DNA of 64,000 nt from Allosediminivita pacifica (GTDB lineage Bacteria; Pseudomonadota; Alphaproteobacteria; Rhodobacterales; Rhodobacteraceae). The position numbers and the translations under genes were made by a program. The notes under the pieces are model-generated. The model was not told where the DNA came from. It did not search any database and worked only from the letters and a program-made list of their open reading frames with translations. Positions 25,752-34,528 of this stretch are shown here, piece by piece (the stretch's first letter is position 1; every line of letters begins with the position of its first letter). The stretch covers positions 124,001 to 188,000 of the forward strand of contig NZ_QBKN01000003.1 in NCBI RefSeq assembly GCF_003054175.1, in the 5' to 3' direction.

Positions 25752-26794
25752 TGCGACTGGACGGGCAGCAGGGCGTAGGCGCGCTGAATGGGCATGAGCA
25801 CGACCATGCGCCCGCCATCCTTGATCCGCCCGGCTTCGCGGCCGGCGGTATCCCCGGTTCCGAAGAAAATGTCCGCGCGCTGCGCTCCCTTGATCGCCGA
25901 CCCCGTGTCCTGCGCGACCATCAGGCGGTGCATCGGCACCTCGCCCTCCTTCTCGATCCAGACGGGGGCGCCCAGAGGGACGAAGGCGGGATCGACGGCA
26001 ATGGTGCGTTCCGGCGTGATCGAGCGGTTCATCGCGCCGAGCGGGCCGCGGTCGGCAGGCACTTCGCTCACCTCGCGGAAGAAGACATAGCTGTCGTTGT
26101 GCATGAGCAGGTCCATGCCATCTTCCGGATTGCGGCGCACCCAGTTTGCGATCACCAGCGCCGAAACCTGATGGGGTTCGTAGACCCCGCGGCGCACCAG
26201 CTCCTGACCGATCGAGCGGTAGAGGTGCCCGTTCGCACCGCCGTAGCCCACGCGGATCACCCGCCCGTCGGGAAACCGGATCCGGCCGGACCCCTGCACC
26301 TGGAGAAAGAACTTCTCCACCGGGTCGTCGACCCAGGCGATCTCGAGGCCGCGATCTTTCATCACGCCGCTCTCGAGGATCTCGCGACGGGTCAGCCAAG
26401 GCTGGTTTTCCTGCGCCTCTGTCGGCATCCGGTAGAGCGGGTAGCGGAACGTCTCGGTCTCGACCGGCGAGCCATCGAGCTCGGGCTCGAAGTAGCCCGT
26501 GAAAAGCGCCGCCGTCTCCGGCTCCCGGATCAGTACGGGGCGGAAGAACAGCTCGAAGAACTGCCGCGCATCGCGTGTGTCGGCGGCCAGACGGCAAAGC
26601 GCGACCCAGTCGGGATCGCGCATGTCTCCACAGGTCTCGCGAAAAACCGAAAGGGCCGCGGCATGATCGTCCGCGGCCCAGTCCTCAAGATCCTCGAAAC
26701 CGAGGATCGAATAACTCGTCTCATCCTCGGCCAAAGTGCCCGTCCCCCAGATGCCGCAGATGATCGCGAAAGCTGCCAGGAGCGTTCGCGTCAT
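25748..26794 (-). CDS. mltA: Membrane-bound lytic murein transglycosylase A
   Basis: MltA cleaves peptidoglycan glycan strands with formation of 1,6-anhydro ends. The 348-residue protein has an N-terminal hydrophobic export signal. A family-typical FTGYFEPELDGS segment, then FFLQVQGSGRIRFPDG and GYGGANGHLYRSIG, follow. Near the C-terminus VAQDTGSAIKGAQRADIFFG carries the catalytic Asp and closes the 3D (double-psi barrel) domain. No lipobox cysteine is visible, so this form is probably periplasmic rather than lipid-anchored. It overlaps its neighbours by ATGA on both sides. Confidence 0.92.
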   Translation of the reverse strand: MTRTLLAAFAIICGIWGTGTLAEDETSYSILGFEDLEDWAADDHAAALSVFRETCGDMRDPDWVALCRLAADTRDARQFFELFFRPVLIREPETAALFTGYFEPELDGSPVETETFRYPLYRMPTEAQENQPWLTRREILESGVMKDRGLEIAWVDDPVEKFFLQVQGSGRIRFPDGRVIRVGYGGANGHLYRSIGQELVRRGVYEPHQVSALVIANWVRRNPEDGMDLLMHNDSYVFFREVSEVPADRGPLGAMNRSITPERTIAVDPAFVPLGAPVWIEKEGEVPMHRLMVAQDTGSAIKGAQRADIFFGTGDTAGREAGRIKDGGRMVVLMPIQRAYALLPVQSQ

Positions 26795-27453
26795 TCGTCC
26801 GTTGCGACGAGCAGCCAGTTCGGGTCGTCACTGCCCATCTCGCGTGCGAAGGTCCAGATGTCTTTCTGGCGCTTCACCGCGGTGGCGCTGCCCTCGATCA
26901 CCTCGCCTTCGGCGTTCTTGACCACCGAGGTCAGCTCGCCGACGAACCGGACCGTAAGCTCAGCCTTGCGGGTGTCGGGATCGAAGGTCGCCTCATTCAG
27001 CGACATCTCGCGCACGCCGACGAACTCGGCCTCGATGGTCAGGCCCTGCTGCTCGCGCTGCTCGACGACGGCGGCGAAGCTCTCGTAGACGTCGGTTTCG
27101 AGGAAGGGGCGCAGCTCTTCCATCTCGCCGCGTTCGAAGCCCATGAGGATCCACTCGTAGGCGCCACGTGCGCCCGAAAGGAACTCGGATACGCTGAAGG
27201 CGGGTTCGACCCGCTTCATCTCGGCCAGGGCCTTGGCGGACTCGGAGTTCTCGGGAACGTGATCGATGATATCGTGATCGGGCCCCCCGTCGATCACCTC
27301 GAAGTCGCGCCGGGCAGGGGCCGGCTGGCCCTGGCCCTTCGGCGCGGGCGGCTTCTCGAAGCCTTCGCGCGACCCCAGCACGCTGCGCAGGCGCAGTATG
27401 AGGAAGACGGCGATGCCAGCAAGAACCAGCAGTTGAAGGATGGGGGAGTTCAT
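26791..27453 (-). CDS. Tim44-like (TimA) membrane-associated protein
   Basis: This 220-residue protein has one N-terminal membrane helix (ILQLLVLAGIAVFLILRL), a Pro/Gly-rich linker, and a C-terminal Tim44/NTF2-like domain. The domain starts around FSVSEFLSGARGAYEWILMG and ends WTFAREMGSDDPNWLLVAT. Homologues are widespread in alphaproteobacteria, and relatives in mitochondria help preprotein import. The bacterial role is unsettled. It heads the operon with mltA and smr and is divergent from fxsA. Confidence 0.85.
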   Translation of the reverse strand: MNSPILQLLVLAGIAVFLILRLRSVLGSREGFEKPPAPKGQGQPAPARRDFEVIDGGPDHDIIDHVPENSESAKALAEMKRVEPAFSVSEFLSGARGAYEWILMGFERGEMEELRPFLETDVYESFAAVVEQREQQGLTIEAEFVGVREMSLNEATFDPDTRKAELTVRFVGELTSVVKNAEGEVIEGSATAVKRQKDIWTFAREMGSDDPNWLLVATDE

Positions 27454-27558
27454 CGGCACCTCGGTCTTGGGGGTGTCATGGCATTCTTTGCGTTGCCTTC
27501 CTATGTAGGGGAGGCACCGGGACGAGTCCACAACCCCGGCGGCGAAAGGAGTTTCGAC

Positions 27559-28077
27559 ATGCGGCTGTTTCTGGCCTTCCTTCTGGTCCCGCTCATCGAG
27601 ATCGCCCTGTTCATCCAGGTCGGCGGATTGATCGGGCTGTGGCCGACACTGGCGATCGTTGTGCTGACGGCGGTGCTTGGCACATACATGGTCAAGGCCG
27701 AGGGTCGGGCGGCGATCAACAACCTGCGCCGCGCCTTCGAAACGCTGGACGATCCCTCCGAGCCGCTGGCCCACGGGGCGATGATCCTGATCTCGGGCGC
27801 ACTCCTGCTGACCCCGGGGTTCTTTACCGATGCCGTCGGCTTTGCGCTCCTTGTCCCCGGTGTCCGCAGCGCGGCTTTCCACTGGCTCAAGACCAAGGTG
27901 AAGGTTCAGCGCTTCGAGATGGGCACAAACGCCGGCCCGCAACGTCCCACGCACGATACCCGCAGGCCCACGCCGGGCGCCCGCCATGGCGCCGGCGAGG
28001 TGATCGAGGGCGATTATACCGAGGTCTCGGACGACAAACGGCCCAATCACCCGGGTTCGGGCTGGACCCAGCACTGA
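27559..28077 (+). CDS. fxsA: FxsA-family membrane protein
   Basis: This 172-residue protein has a hydrophobic N-terminal half with three to four membrane segments, starting FLLVPLIEIALFIQVGGLIG and including GALLLTPGFFTDAVGFALL, the signature of FxsA. The C-terminal third is polar and ends in a disordered tail. FxsA in E. coli affects exclusion of phage T7 by the F plasmid; its normal role is unclear. AAAGGAG precedes the start. It lies between the Tim44 gene and secB, an order repeated across Rhodobacteraceae. Confidence 0.87.
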   Translation: MRLFLAFLLVPLIEIALFIQVGGLIGLWPTLAIVVLTAVLGTYMVKAEGRAAINNLRRAFETLDDPSEPLAHGAMILISGALLLTPGFFTDAVGFALLVPGVRSAAFHWLKTKVKVQRFEMGTNAGPQRPTHDTRRPTPGARHGAGEVIEGDYTEVSDDKRPNHPGSGWTQH

Positions 28078-28149
28078 CAGGCATTGAGACAGGCGTGAGT
28101 GGCTGTTAATCCCTTGGCCAACCTATAAGCCCAGCGGAGAGCGAAATTC

Positions 28150-28668
28150 ATGGCACAGGAAAACGGCGTTGCCGACGAAGCGGCCGCAGCCGCGCAGCAA
28201 CCCCAGGTCAAGATGAACGTCCTCGCACAGTTCGTGCGGGATCTGTCCTTCGAGAACATCGTCTCGCAAAAAGGCGTCTCGGGGCAGGTCCAGCCCGACG
28301 TTCAGGTCCAGGTGAACCTGGATGCCAAGAAGCGGCCGACCGAAAACCAGTACGAAGTGGTGATGAAGCTGAAGGTGGACTCCAAGTCCAAGGAGACCGG
28401 GGATCAGCTTTTCCTGCTTGAGATGGACTACGCCGGCGTGTTCCACGTCGAAAACGTTTCCGAGGCGCAGCTGCATCCCTTCCTGCTGATCGAATGCCCG
28501 CGGATGCTCTTCCCCTTCGCCCGCCGCATCGTTTCCGACGTGACGCGCGACGGCGGTTTCCCGCCGCTGAACCTCGAGACCATCGATTTCCTCGCGCTCT
28601 ACCGCAACGAGATCAAGCGCCGCATGGATGCGGGCGAGCTCAAGCGGACGGATCAGGCCGACGCCTGA
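28150..28668 (+). CDS. secB: Protein-export chaperone SecB
   Basis: SecB keeps preproteins unfolded and hands them to SecA. The 172-residue protein has the family motifs NVLAQFVRDLSFENI at about residues 26-40, VQVQVNLDAKK, FLLEMDYAGVF, and ECPRMLFPFARRIVSDVTRDGGFPP (the central stretch is almost invariant). It is full length. Its last codons overlap the convergent dnaQ gene by 16 bp, and an intrinsic terminator for secB lies within dnaQ. Confidence 0.96.
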   Translation: MAQENGVADEAAAAAQQPQVKMNVLAQFVRDLSFENIVSQKGVSGQVQPDVQVQVNLDAKKRPTENQYEVVMKLKVDSKSKETGDQLFLLEMDYAGVFHVENVSEAQLHPFLLIECPRMLFPFARRIVSDVTRDGGFPPLNLETIDFLALYRNEIKRRMDAGELKRTDQADA

Positions 28669-29363
28669 TCCTCGTCCCGAAGCCAGAGGGCATTGTCCCC
28701 GAGCTTCTCGACAAAGGCGGCGTGAGCCGCCTTTTCGTTTTCCGACAGGCGGCTCGGCAACGGCTGGGGTCGCGGACGGGGGCGCCAATTCAGGTCTTGT
28801 TCGGTCACCGCCTTGCGGGTCCGGTCCGGCGCGGCAAGACCGAAGTCGGGCTGCTTGCCGCCGATCAGCTCCAGATAGACCTCGGCAAGGATTTCACTGT
28901 CGAGAAGCGCTCCGTGCAGCGTCCGCGAGGCGTTATCGATCCCGAAGCGGCGGCAAAGCGCATCAAGCGATGCGGGGCTGCCCGGGAACTTGCGGCGAGC
29001 GATTTCCAGCGTGTCGATGGCACAATCCGGGGGCAGGCGAGGCCGCTTGCACCAGCCGATCTCGGCGTTGAGGAATTTCACGTCGAAGGCGGCGTTGTGG
29101 ATGATGAGCTTGGCGCCATCCACGAAGCTCAGGAACTCGTCCACGACCTCTTCGAACAGCGGCTTGTCGCGCAGGAACTCATCACCAAGCCCGTGCACCT
29201 TGAAAGCCTCTTCCGGCATGGCACGCTGCGGGTTGATGTACTTGTGAAAGGTCTCGCCGGTCGGCATGTGGTTGAAAAGCTCGACCGCGCCGATTTCGAC
29301 GATGCGGTCTCCGGTCTCCGGCTCGAAACCCGTGGTTTCGGTGTCGAGGACGATTTCACGCAT
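28653..29363 (-). CDS. dnaQ: DNA polymerase III epsilon subunit (3'-5' proofreading exonuclease)
   Basis: DnaQ removes misincorporated bases during replication. The 236-residue protein has the DEDDh exonuclease motifs: Exo I in LDTETTGFEP, Exo II in LIIHNAAFDVKFLN, and Exo III around HGALLDSEILAEVY. The C-terminal part after about residue 180 is the polymerase-alpha binding tail. The start overlaps the coaE stop by 8 bp. The coaE-dnaQ arrangement next to the origin is the usual alphaproteobacterial one. Confidence 0.95.
   Translation of the reverse strand: MREIVLDTETTGFEPETGDRIVEIGAVELFNHMPTGETFHKYINPQRAMPEEAFKVHGLGDEFLRDKPLFEEVVDEFLSFVDGAKLIIHNAAFDVKFLNAEIGWCKRPRLPPDCAIDTLEIARRKFPGSPASLDALCRRFGIDNASRTLHGALLDSEILAEVYLELIGGKQPDFGLAAPDRTRKAVTEQDLNWRPRPRPQPLPSRLSENEKAAHAAFVEKLGDNALWLRDEDQASA
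28713..28740 (+). terminator. Intrinsic terminator of secB inside the dnaQ coding sequence
   Basis: AAAGGCGGC and GCCGCCTTT form a perfect 9-bp stem around a GTGA loop (28,713-28,734), followed by TTTTCGTTTT on the plus strand. The position, about 45 bp past the secB stop, fits termination of secB. The same bases encode part of the DnaQ C-terminus on the other strand. Confidence 0.75.
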
Positions 29364-29952
29364 GATCTGGTAGGCCTTCCCGAATAGACTTCAATATAGT
29401 GTGGACTTGTGCCCGCGCACCTTCAAGCGTCTCGGTCTCGATGACCCAAGTGGCGCGGGTGCATTTCTCTTCGTTCGGCATCTGCCGCGCAAGGATGCGT
29501 TCGAAATCCTCGTTTGTCATACTGCCCCGCGCGAGGACACGCTTACGCTGGGTTTCACGTGAAACCGATACGCATGCGGTGCCGTCCATCTCGGCCTCCG
29601 CACCCGTCTCGAACAGCAACGGAATGTCGTAGACACAGATTTGAGCCGCATGTTCCTGGGCGAAGGTCTCGCGATCATGCCGGACCAGCGGGTGAACGAT
29701 CGCCTCGATGCGGGGCAGAGCCGTGTCATCCCTTGCGATGATCTGTCGAAGCCTGTCGCGCGAGACAGCCCCTGCCTCGATCGCCGAAGGAAAGACTTCC
29801 CCAATCGGCGCGATGGCTGCGCCACCTTGGGAATAAAGACGGTGAACCGCGGCGTCCGCGTCCCAGACCGGACAGCCCTCTTCGGCGAACATGGCCGCGG
29901 TGGTCGACTTTCCCATCCCGATGGATCCTGTCAGGCCCAGCCGGTAGGTCAT
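29356..29952 (-). CDS. coaE: Dephospho-CoA kinase
   Basis: CoaE phosphorylates dephospho-CoA in the last step of coenzyme A synthesis. The 198-residue protein opens with GLTGSIGMGKSTTA, the P-loop, and has VYDIPLLFETGAEAEMD and ARQMPNEEKC typical of the family. A parS-like palindrome is embedded at 29,551-29,566, where it encodes VSRET. ATGA overlap with aroE and 8-bp overlap with dnaQ show one operon maf-aroE-coaE-dnaQ. Confidence 0.95.
   Translation of the reverse strand: MTYRLGLTGSIGMGKSTTAAMFAEEGCPVWDADAAVHRLYSQGGAAIAPIGEVFPSAIEAGAVSRDRLRQIIARDDTALPRIEAIVHPLVRHDRETFAQEHAAQICVYDIPLLFETGAEAEMDGTACVSVSRETQRKRVLARGSMTNEDFERILARQMPNEEKCTRATWVIETETLEGARAQVHTILKSIREGLPDHA
29551..29566. promoter_or_regulatory. 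parS site (variant), within coaE
   Basis: GGTTTCACGTGAAACC is a perfect 16-bp palindrome that differs from consensus parS TGTTTCACGTGAAACA only at the outermost base of each half. ParB binding usually tolerates such changes. It lies about 2 kb left of the presumed origin. Confidence 0.8.
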
Positions 29953-30785
29953 CCCAGAACGGCCTGCCTCAGATCATCGTCCACCTCGGGGCGAAGTCCG
30001 AACCACCGCTCGAACCCGGGAACGGCCTGGTGAAGCAGCATCCCGAGCCCGTCGACCACGGTGCAACCCTGATCGCGCGCCTCGCGCAACAACCGTGTTT
30101 CCAGCGGTGCATAGACGATGTCGGTGACGACCATGCTCTTGTCGAGCGCATCCAGCGGCACGCGAAGCTCGGGTTTGCCCGTCATACCCAGCGATGTCGT
30201 GTTGACCACCGTTGACGCGCCCTCGATCGCGTTGCCGGCCTGAACCCACTCGACGACCTTCAGCCGGTTTCCGAAGTCCTCGCGAAGCGTGTCGGCACGG
30301 ATGCGCGTACGGTTGCTGATCCGGATCTCGGGCACGCCCGCATCAAGCAGAGAGGCGACAACAGCCCGAGCCGCACCGCCCGCGCCCAGCACGACGGCCG
30401 GCCCCGATGTCGGGTCCCAGCCCTCGGCGGACTGGCGCAGGTTCTCGATGAACCCGTAGCCGTCGGTGTTGTCGGCATGGATCTTACCGTCTTTCCGGAA
30501 GATCAGCGTATTAGCCGCACCGATGAGCGCCGCGCGGTCCGAAGTCAGATCCGCGATGTCCATCACCGTCTCCTTGTAGGGGACAGTGATGTTCACGCCG
30601 ACAAAGCCGAGCTCGGGAAGCATCCGCAGCGCATCGGCAAGGCGGTCCGGGGCGATATCCATTGGGACGTAGTGACCCCGGATGCCATAGCGGCAAAGCC
30701 AGTGACCGTGCAGGAACGGCGACCGGGAATGCGCGACCGGAGAGCCGATGACACCGGCCAGAGGAATACGGGGTGCATCGCTCAT
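29949..30785 (-). CDS. aroE: Shikimate dehydrogenase (NADP+)
   Basis: AroE reduces 3-dehydroshikimate in aromatic amino-acid synthesis. The 278-residue protein has the substrate loop GVIGSPVAHSRSPFLHGHWL. GVNITVPYKETV contains the catalytic Lys, DNTDGYGF holds the catalytic Asp, and VVLGAGGAARAVV is the NADP-binding glycine loop, followed by ISNRTR. ATGA overlaps join it to maf upstream and coaE downstream. Confidence 0.96.
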   Translation of the reverse strand: MSDAPRIPLAGVIGSPVAHSRSPFLHGHWLCRYGIRGHYVPMDIAPDRLADALRMLPELGFVGVNITVPYKETVMDIADLTSDRAALIGAANTLIFRKDGKIHADNTDGYGFIENLRQSAEGWDPTSGPAVVLGAGGAARAVVASLLDAGVPEIRISNRTRIRADTLREDFGNRLKVVEWVQAGNAIEGASTVVNTTSLGMTGKPELRVPLDALDKSMVVTDIVYAPLETRLLREARDQGCTVVDGLGMLLHQAVPGFERWFGLRPEVDDDLRQAVLG

Positions 30786-31381
30786 GCGGGCAACCTTCCT
30801 GTCAGGGTGAGATGGTTCAGCAGTTCGATCAGCGGTAACCCGAGGATCGTGAAATAGTCACCCTGGATCTGCGAAAACAGCCGGACGCCCTCTGCCTCGA
30901 GCTTGTAGCCGCCGAGAGAGCTCGCGATGTCGGGCCAGGCGCGGTCGAGATAGTCATCAAGCGCGGCGTCCGAGATATCGCGCATGGCCAAGCGCGCCAC
31001 TCCGACGTGCCGCCAGACCGGTTCGGCATCCTCATAGAGCACGGCCGCAGACAACAGATGGTGCGTCTTGCCTCTCAGAGCCCTGATGTGATCCCGCGCA
31101 TCGTCCCGGGTGGCGGGCTTTGAAAAGATCTCGCCATCGCAGGACAGCACCTGGTCGCAGCCAAGAACTGGCACTTCGGCCCCCTTCGATGCGATGCGCC
31201 GGGCCTTCGCTTCGGCAAGGGCATCGGCGACTTCGCGAGGGGGCGCCCCCTCCTCTGTAAGCGACGCTCGGATGGCTTCTTCGTCCAGCGAGGGCGAATC
31301 GATCTCGAGTCGAAGTCCCGCGTTGCGGAGAATCTGAGCGCGTATGGCGGAGCCCGAAGCCAGTATGAGGTCCAAAGACAT
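30782..31381 (-). CDS. maf: Maf-family nucleoside triphosphate pyrophosphatase
   Basis: Maf proteins hydrolyse non-canonical or modified nucleoside triphosphates. The 199-residue protein begins LILASGSAIRAQILRNAGL, the Maf signature with the SxSxxR motif. VLGCDQVLSCDGEIFSKP contains the catalytic Asp, and GGYKLEAEGVRLFSQIQGDY completes the family pattern. The ATG at 31,381 gives the standard N-terminus; a longer frame would run into the origin region. It is the first gene left of the presumed oriC and heads the maf-aroE-coaE-dnaQ operon. Confidence 0.93.
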   Translation of the reverse strand: MSLDLILASGSAIRAQILRNAGLRLEIDSPSLDEEAIRASLTEEGAPPREVADALAEAKARRIASKGAEVPVLGCDQVLSCDGEIFSKPATRDDARDHIRALRGKTHHLLSAAVLYEDAEPVWRHVGVARLAMRDISDAALDDYLDRAWPDIASSLGGYKLEAEGVRLFSQIQGDYFTILGLPLIELLNHLTLTGRLPA

Positions 31382-31683
31382 GGGGATAACTCGGTGGCCA
31401 AACAGTGAAAATTCGCCGGGGCAGTTCTGGGGAAAATCCGACCCGCATGCAAGGCTGGGGAGGATCCCCCACCTTTTGCGTCGCGCCGGATGAGTCGCTC
31501 GCATGTGAGTATGAATACCTTGCCGGTCGGCCTCGACCCCGGGTCCGACCGGATTTCCCGCGGAGAGCGCACAGAGGGTGAAACCCGCCTGTGGGCTTTT
31601 ATCTATTTGCTAACAATCGTTAATTTTCTATCACTCCCGTTGTGCCCCCGGTTCTCCCCCATAACAATCCACAGGACGCGGCT

Positions 31684-31692
31684 TGTGTAAAA
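31684..31692 (-). promoter_or_regulatory. DnaA box (best match)
   Basis: Read on the minus strand this is TTTTACACA, a full match to the relaxed DnaA consensus TTWTNCACA. It sits between two weaker boxes that each carry ATCCACA on the plus strand, forming a cluster within about 55 bp. Confidence 0.55.
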
Positions 31693-31835
31693 GTCTTGGG
31701 GTCGTTCAAGGATCCACAGAGAGAGTGCCTCGTAACTACAAAAACTTCACTTATCTTTCTGTTCTGATTTGAGAGGAGATCCGCCCCGAACGGCGCAATT
31801 GACTCCGACCCGTCCAAGCCGCTAAACGACGACAA

Positions 31836-31851
31836 CTCCCGGTCCCGGGAG
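31836..31851. repeat. Perfect 7-2-7 inverted repeat upstream of rho
   Basis: CTCCCGG TC CCGGGAG forms a GC-rich hairpin or operator-like palindrome about 58 bp before the rho start. It has no T-tract, so it is not a classical terminator. It may lie in the rho leader RNA or at the right edge of the origin. Confidence 0.5.
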
Positions 31852-31909
31852 CGACTTCCCAGACAAAGACATCGATGCAGGCAGGATCTAGCCTGTCATG
31901 AGGTATGGA

Positions 31910-33217
31910 ATGAACGACGAAATCGTCGAAACCAGAGAAACTGACGAAACCGTCGAGACACTGAATCTCGCGGATCTGAAGGCGAAGAGCCCGAAGGATC
32001 TGCTCTCCATGGCCGAAGAGCTCGAGATCGAGAACGCTTCGACCATGCGCAAGGGCGAGATGATGTTCCAGATCCTTCGCGAACGCGCGGATGAGGGCTG
32101 GGAAGTCTCTGGTGACGGTGTTCTCGAGGTGCTCCAGGACGGTTTCGGCTTCCTGCGGTCGCCCGAGGCGAACTATCTGCCGGGTCCGGACGACATCTAT
32201 GTCTCGCCCGACATGATCCGGAAGTACTCACTGCGGACCGGTGACAGCATAGAAGGCGAAATACGCGCCCCCGATGGCGAAGAACGCTACTTCGGTCTCG
32301 TCAGCGTTACCAAGATCAACTTCGAGGTACCCGAGAAGGCGCGCCACAAGATTGCCTTCGACAACCTGACACCGCTCTATCCTGACGAACGTCTGACGAT
32401 GGAGGTCGAGGATCCGACGATCAAGGACAAGTCCGCCCGGATCATCGACCTGGTCGCCCCGATCGGGAAAGGCCAGCGGGCGCTGATCGTGGCGCCACCG
32501 CGGACCGGTAAGACGGTCCTGCTCCAGAACATCGCCAATTCGATCGAGACGAACCATCCCGAGTGCTACCTCATCGTGCTTCTCATCGACGAGCGCCCGG
32601 AAGAGGTCACCGATATGCAGCGGTCAGTGAAGGGGGAGGTGATCTCCTCGACCTTTGACGAACCCGCGACACGTCACGTGGCCGTCAGCGAAATGGTCAT
32701 CGAAAAGGCCAAGCGTCTTGTCGAGCATAAGCGAGATGTTGTTATTCTTCTCGACTCTATCACAAGACTTGGTAGGGCGTTCAACACCGTGGTGCCCTCG
32801 TCGGGCAAGGTTCTGACCGGTGGTGTGGACGCGAACGCGCTTCAGCGGCCGAAACGCTTCTTTGGCGCGGCGCGGAACATCGAAGAGGGTGGCTCGCTCA
32901 CCATCATCTCGACCGCGCTGATCGATACCGGCAGCCGCATGGATGAGGTGATCTTCGAAGAGTTCAAGGGCACCGGCAACTCCGAGATCGTTCTGGACCG
33001 CAAGGTCGCGGACAAGCGGGTCTTCCCGGCGATCGACATCCTCAAGTCCGGCACGCGGAAAGAGGATCTTCTGGTCGAGAAGTCCGATCTTCAGAAGACC
33101 TTCGTCCTGCGTCGTATCCTCAACCCGATGGGGACGACGGACGCGGTGGAATTCCTGCTCTCGAAGCTCAAGCAGACCAAGACGAACTCCGAGTTCTTCG
33201 ACTCGATGAACAGTTAG
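31910..33217 (+). CDS. rho: Transcription termination factor Rho
   Basis: Rho is the hexameric RNA helicase that ends transcription at unstructured C-rich RNA. The 435-residue protein has the Rho N-terminal helical domain ([20 protein letters not shown]), the cold-shock-like RNA-binding domain with [20 protein letters not shown], and the ATPase core. The core has Walker [12 protein letters not shown], Walker [17 protein letters not shown] and the Q/R-loop region [14 protein letters not shown]. The start at 31,910 has GAGG at suitable spacing; ATG at 31,898 is a weaker alternative. It is the first rightward gene from the origin. Confidence 0.96.
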   Translation: MNDEIVETRETDETVETLNLADLKAKSPKDLLSMAEELEIENASTMRKGEMMFQILRERADEGWEVSGDGVLEVLQDGFGFLRSPEANYLPGPDDIYVSPDMIRKYSLRTGDSIEGEIRAPDGEERYFGLVSVTKINFEVPEKARHKIAFDNLTPLYPDERLTMEVEDPTIKDKSARIIDLVAPIGKGQRALIVAPPRTGKTVLLQNIANSIETNHPECYLIVLLIDERPEEVTDMQRSVKGEVISSTFDEPATRHVAVSEMVIEKAKRLVEHKRDVVILLDSITRLGRAFNTVVPSSGKVLTGGVDANALQRPKRFFGAARNIEEGGSLTIISTALIDTGSRMDEVIFEEFKGTGNSEIVLDRKVADKRVFPAIDILKSGTRKEDLLVEKSDLQKTFVLRRILNPMGTTDAVEFLLSKLKQTKTNSEFFDSMNS

Positions 33218-33221
33218 GCCA

Positions 33222-34508
33222 ATGTCGGACACGATCTTTGCCCTGGCCAGCGCCCCCGGCCGGGCGGGGGTGTCTGTCATCCGCGTCTCAGGTCCGCAGG
33301 CGTTCGAGGTCGCGCGCCTTATTTGCGGTGACCTCCCACAGGCGAGGTGCGCAACACTACGGCGTCTGAGCGATGCGACGGGTCAGTTCCTGGACGAAGC
33401 GCTTGTCCTTGTCTTCGAACCTGGGCGGAGCTTTACCGGGGAAGCTGTGGTCGAGTTCCAGGTGCATGGCAGTGCCGCAGTGATCGGAGCTGTGCTCCGG
33501 ACCCTTTCCGAGATCGAGGGATGCCGACAGGCCGAACCGGGCGAATTCACCCGCCGCGCTCTCGAAAACGAGCGAATGGACCTGACGCAGGTCGAAGCCC
33601 TGGCTGATCTCATCGACGCCGAGACAGAATCTCAGCGACGCCAAGCACTTAGGGTACTTTCAGGCGCGCTCGGCGACCTCGTGGGGCAGTGGCGCAAGGA
33701 CGTTATCCGGGCGGGGGCCTTGATCGAAGCCACGATCGACTTCGCCGACGAGGAAGTGCCGACAGATGTGACGCCAGAGGTTTCTGCGCTGCTCGACTCC
33801 GTTCTCGCTGGCCTGTCGCGTGAGCTTTCGGGCCTTTCGGCAGCGGAGCGTGTCAGGACTGGGTTCGAGGTGGCGATTGTAGGCCCCCCCAATGCCGGGA
33901 AGTCGACGTTGCTGAACTACCTTGCAGGGCGCGAGGCGGCCATCACTTCAGATATTGCCGGAACCACGCGCGATGTGATCGAAGTGAGGATGGAAATCGC
34001 CGGGCTGGCGGTGACGCTGCTCGATACCGCGGGTCTGCGCGAAACCTCGGACGCGGTGGAAACGCTTGGCGTCGACCTTGCGCGTCGCAGGGCACTGGCT
34101 GCGGACCTTCGGATTCACCTTCTTCCGGCTGGCACGAATCCGCTCATCGAGGTCACAGATGGAGACATCCTGGTCGCCGCCAAGGCGGATTCGATGGTTG
34201 GTGGATCTGGCGTTTCGGGCCTGACCGGGCGGGGCGTGCCGGAGCTTTTGGAGAATATCGGGGCGAGATTGTGTGACAGGACGGCTGATGCAGGGCTGGC
34301 GGCGCGCGAACGGCATAGGGTTGTTCTTGGCGAGGGTAAGGCCCATTTGTTGGCAGCGCGGGACTTGTTGAATCAGGGCGCCGAAATGTATGACTTGGCG
34401 GCAGAGGAACTCCGCGCTGGAGCGCGCGTGCTTTCCTCGCTTCTGGGGCACGTGGATGTGGAAGATCTTCTGGACGAAATCTTCTCCAGCTTCTGTGTCG
34501 GGAAATGA
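33222..34508 (+). CDS. mnmE: tRNA modification GTPase MnmE
   Basis: MnmE works with MnmG to add the aminomethyl-type modification to U34 of certain tRNAs. The 428-residue protein has the N-terminal folate-binding domain ([20 protein letters not shown]), a helical domain, and an embedded G domain with [12 protein letters not shown] (G1), a DIAGTTRD switch and LLDTAGLRE (G3). It ends FCVGK, a conservative change from the usual FCIGK with the catalytic Cys retained. It lies four bases after rho and 12 bp before mnmG. Confidence 0.96.
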   Translation: MSDTIFALASAPGRAGVSVIRVSGPQAFEVARLICGDLPQARCATLRRLSDATGQFLDEALVLVFEPGRSFTGEAVVEFQVHGSAAVIGAVLRTLSEIEGCRQAEPGEFTRRALENERMDLTQVEALADLIDAETESQRRQALRVLSGALGDLVGQWRKDVIRAGALIEATIDFADEEVPTDVTPEVSALLDSVLAGLSRELSGLSAAERVRTGFEVAIVGPPNAGKSTLLNYLAGREAAITSDIAGTTRDVIEVRMEIAGLAVTLLDTAGLRETSDAVETLGVDLARRRALAADLRIHLLPAGTNPLIEVTDGDILVAAKADSMVGGSGVSGLTGRGVPELLENIGARLCDRTADAGLAARERHRVVLGEGKAHLLAARDLLNQGAEMYDLAAEELRAGARVLSSLLGHVDVEDLLDEIFSSFCVGK

Positions 34509-34512
34509 AGGG

Positions 34513-34528
34513 TGTTTCACGTGAAACA
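34513..34528. promoter_or_regulatory. parS site, consensus, at the mnmG start
   Basis: TGTTTCACGTGAAACA is a perfect 16-bp match to the consensus bacterial parS. It covers the mnmG start codons: the GTG at 34,521 lies in the middle of the palindrome. Confidence 0.95.

Larger units (their letters stand above)
31382..31909. other. Probable chromosomal replication origin (oriC)
   Basis: This 528-bp stretch has no convincing gene. Genes to the left (dnaQ to maf) read leftward and genes to the right (rho to parB) read rightward, as expected at an origin. An AT-rich tract covers about 31,596-31,640 (CTTTTATCTATTTGCTAACA onward). DnaA-box-like sequences lie at 31,381-31,389 (TTATCCCCA, reverse), 31,665-31,673 (CAATCCACA), 31,684-31,692 (TTTTACACA, reverse) and 31,710-31,718 (GGATCCACA). 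GANTC methylation sites occur at 31,492 and 31,801. In Caulobacter the origin lies in the same gene neighbourhood, next to hemE; hemE is absent here. parS sites and parAB are close by. The right edge is also the rho leader. Confidence 0.75.
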
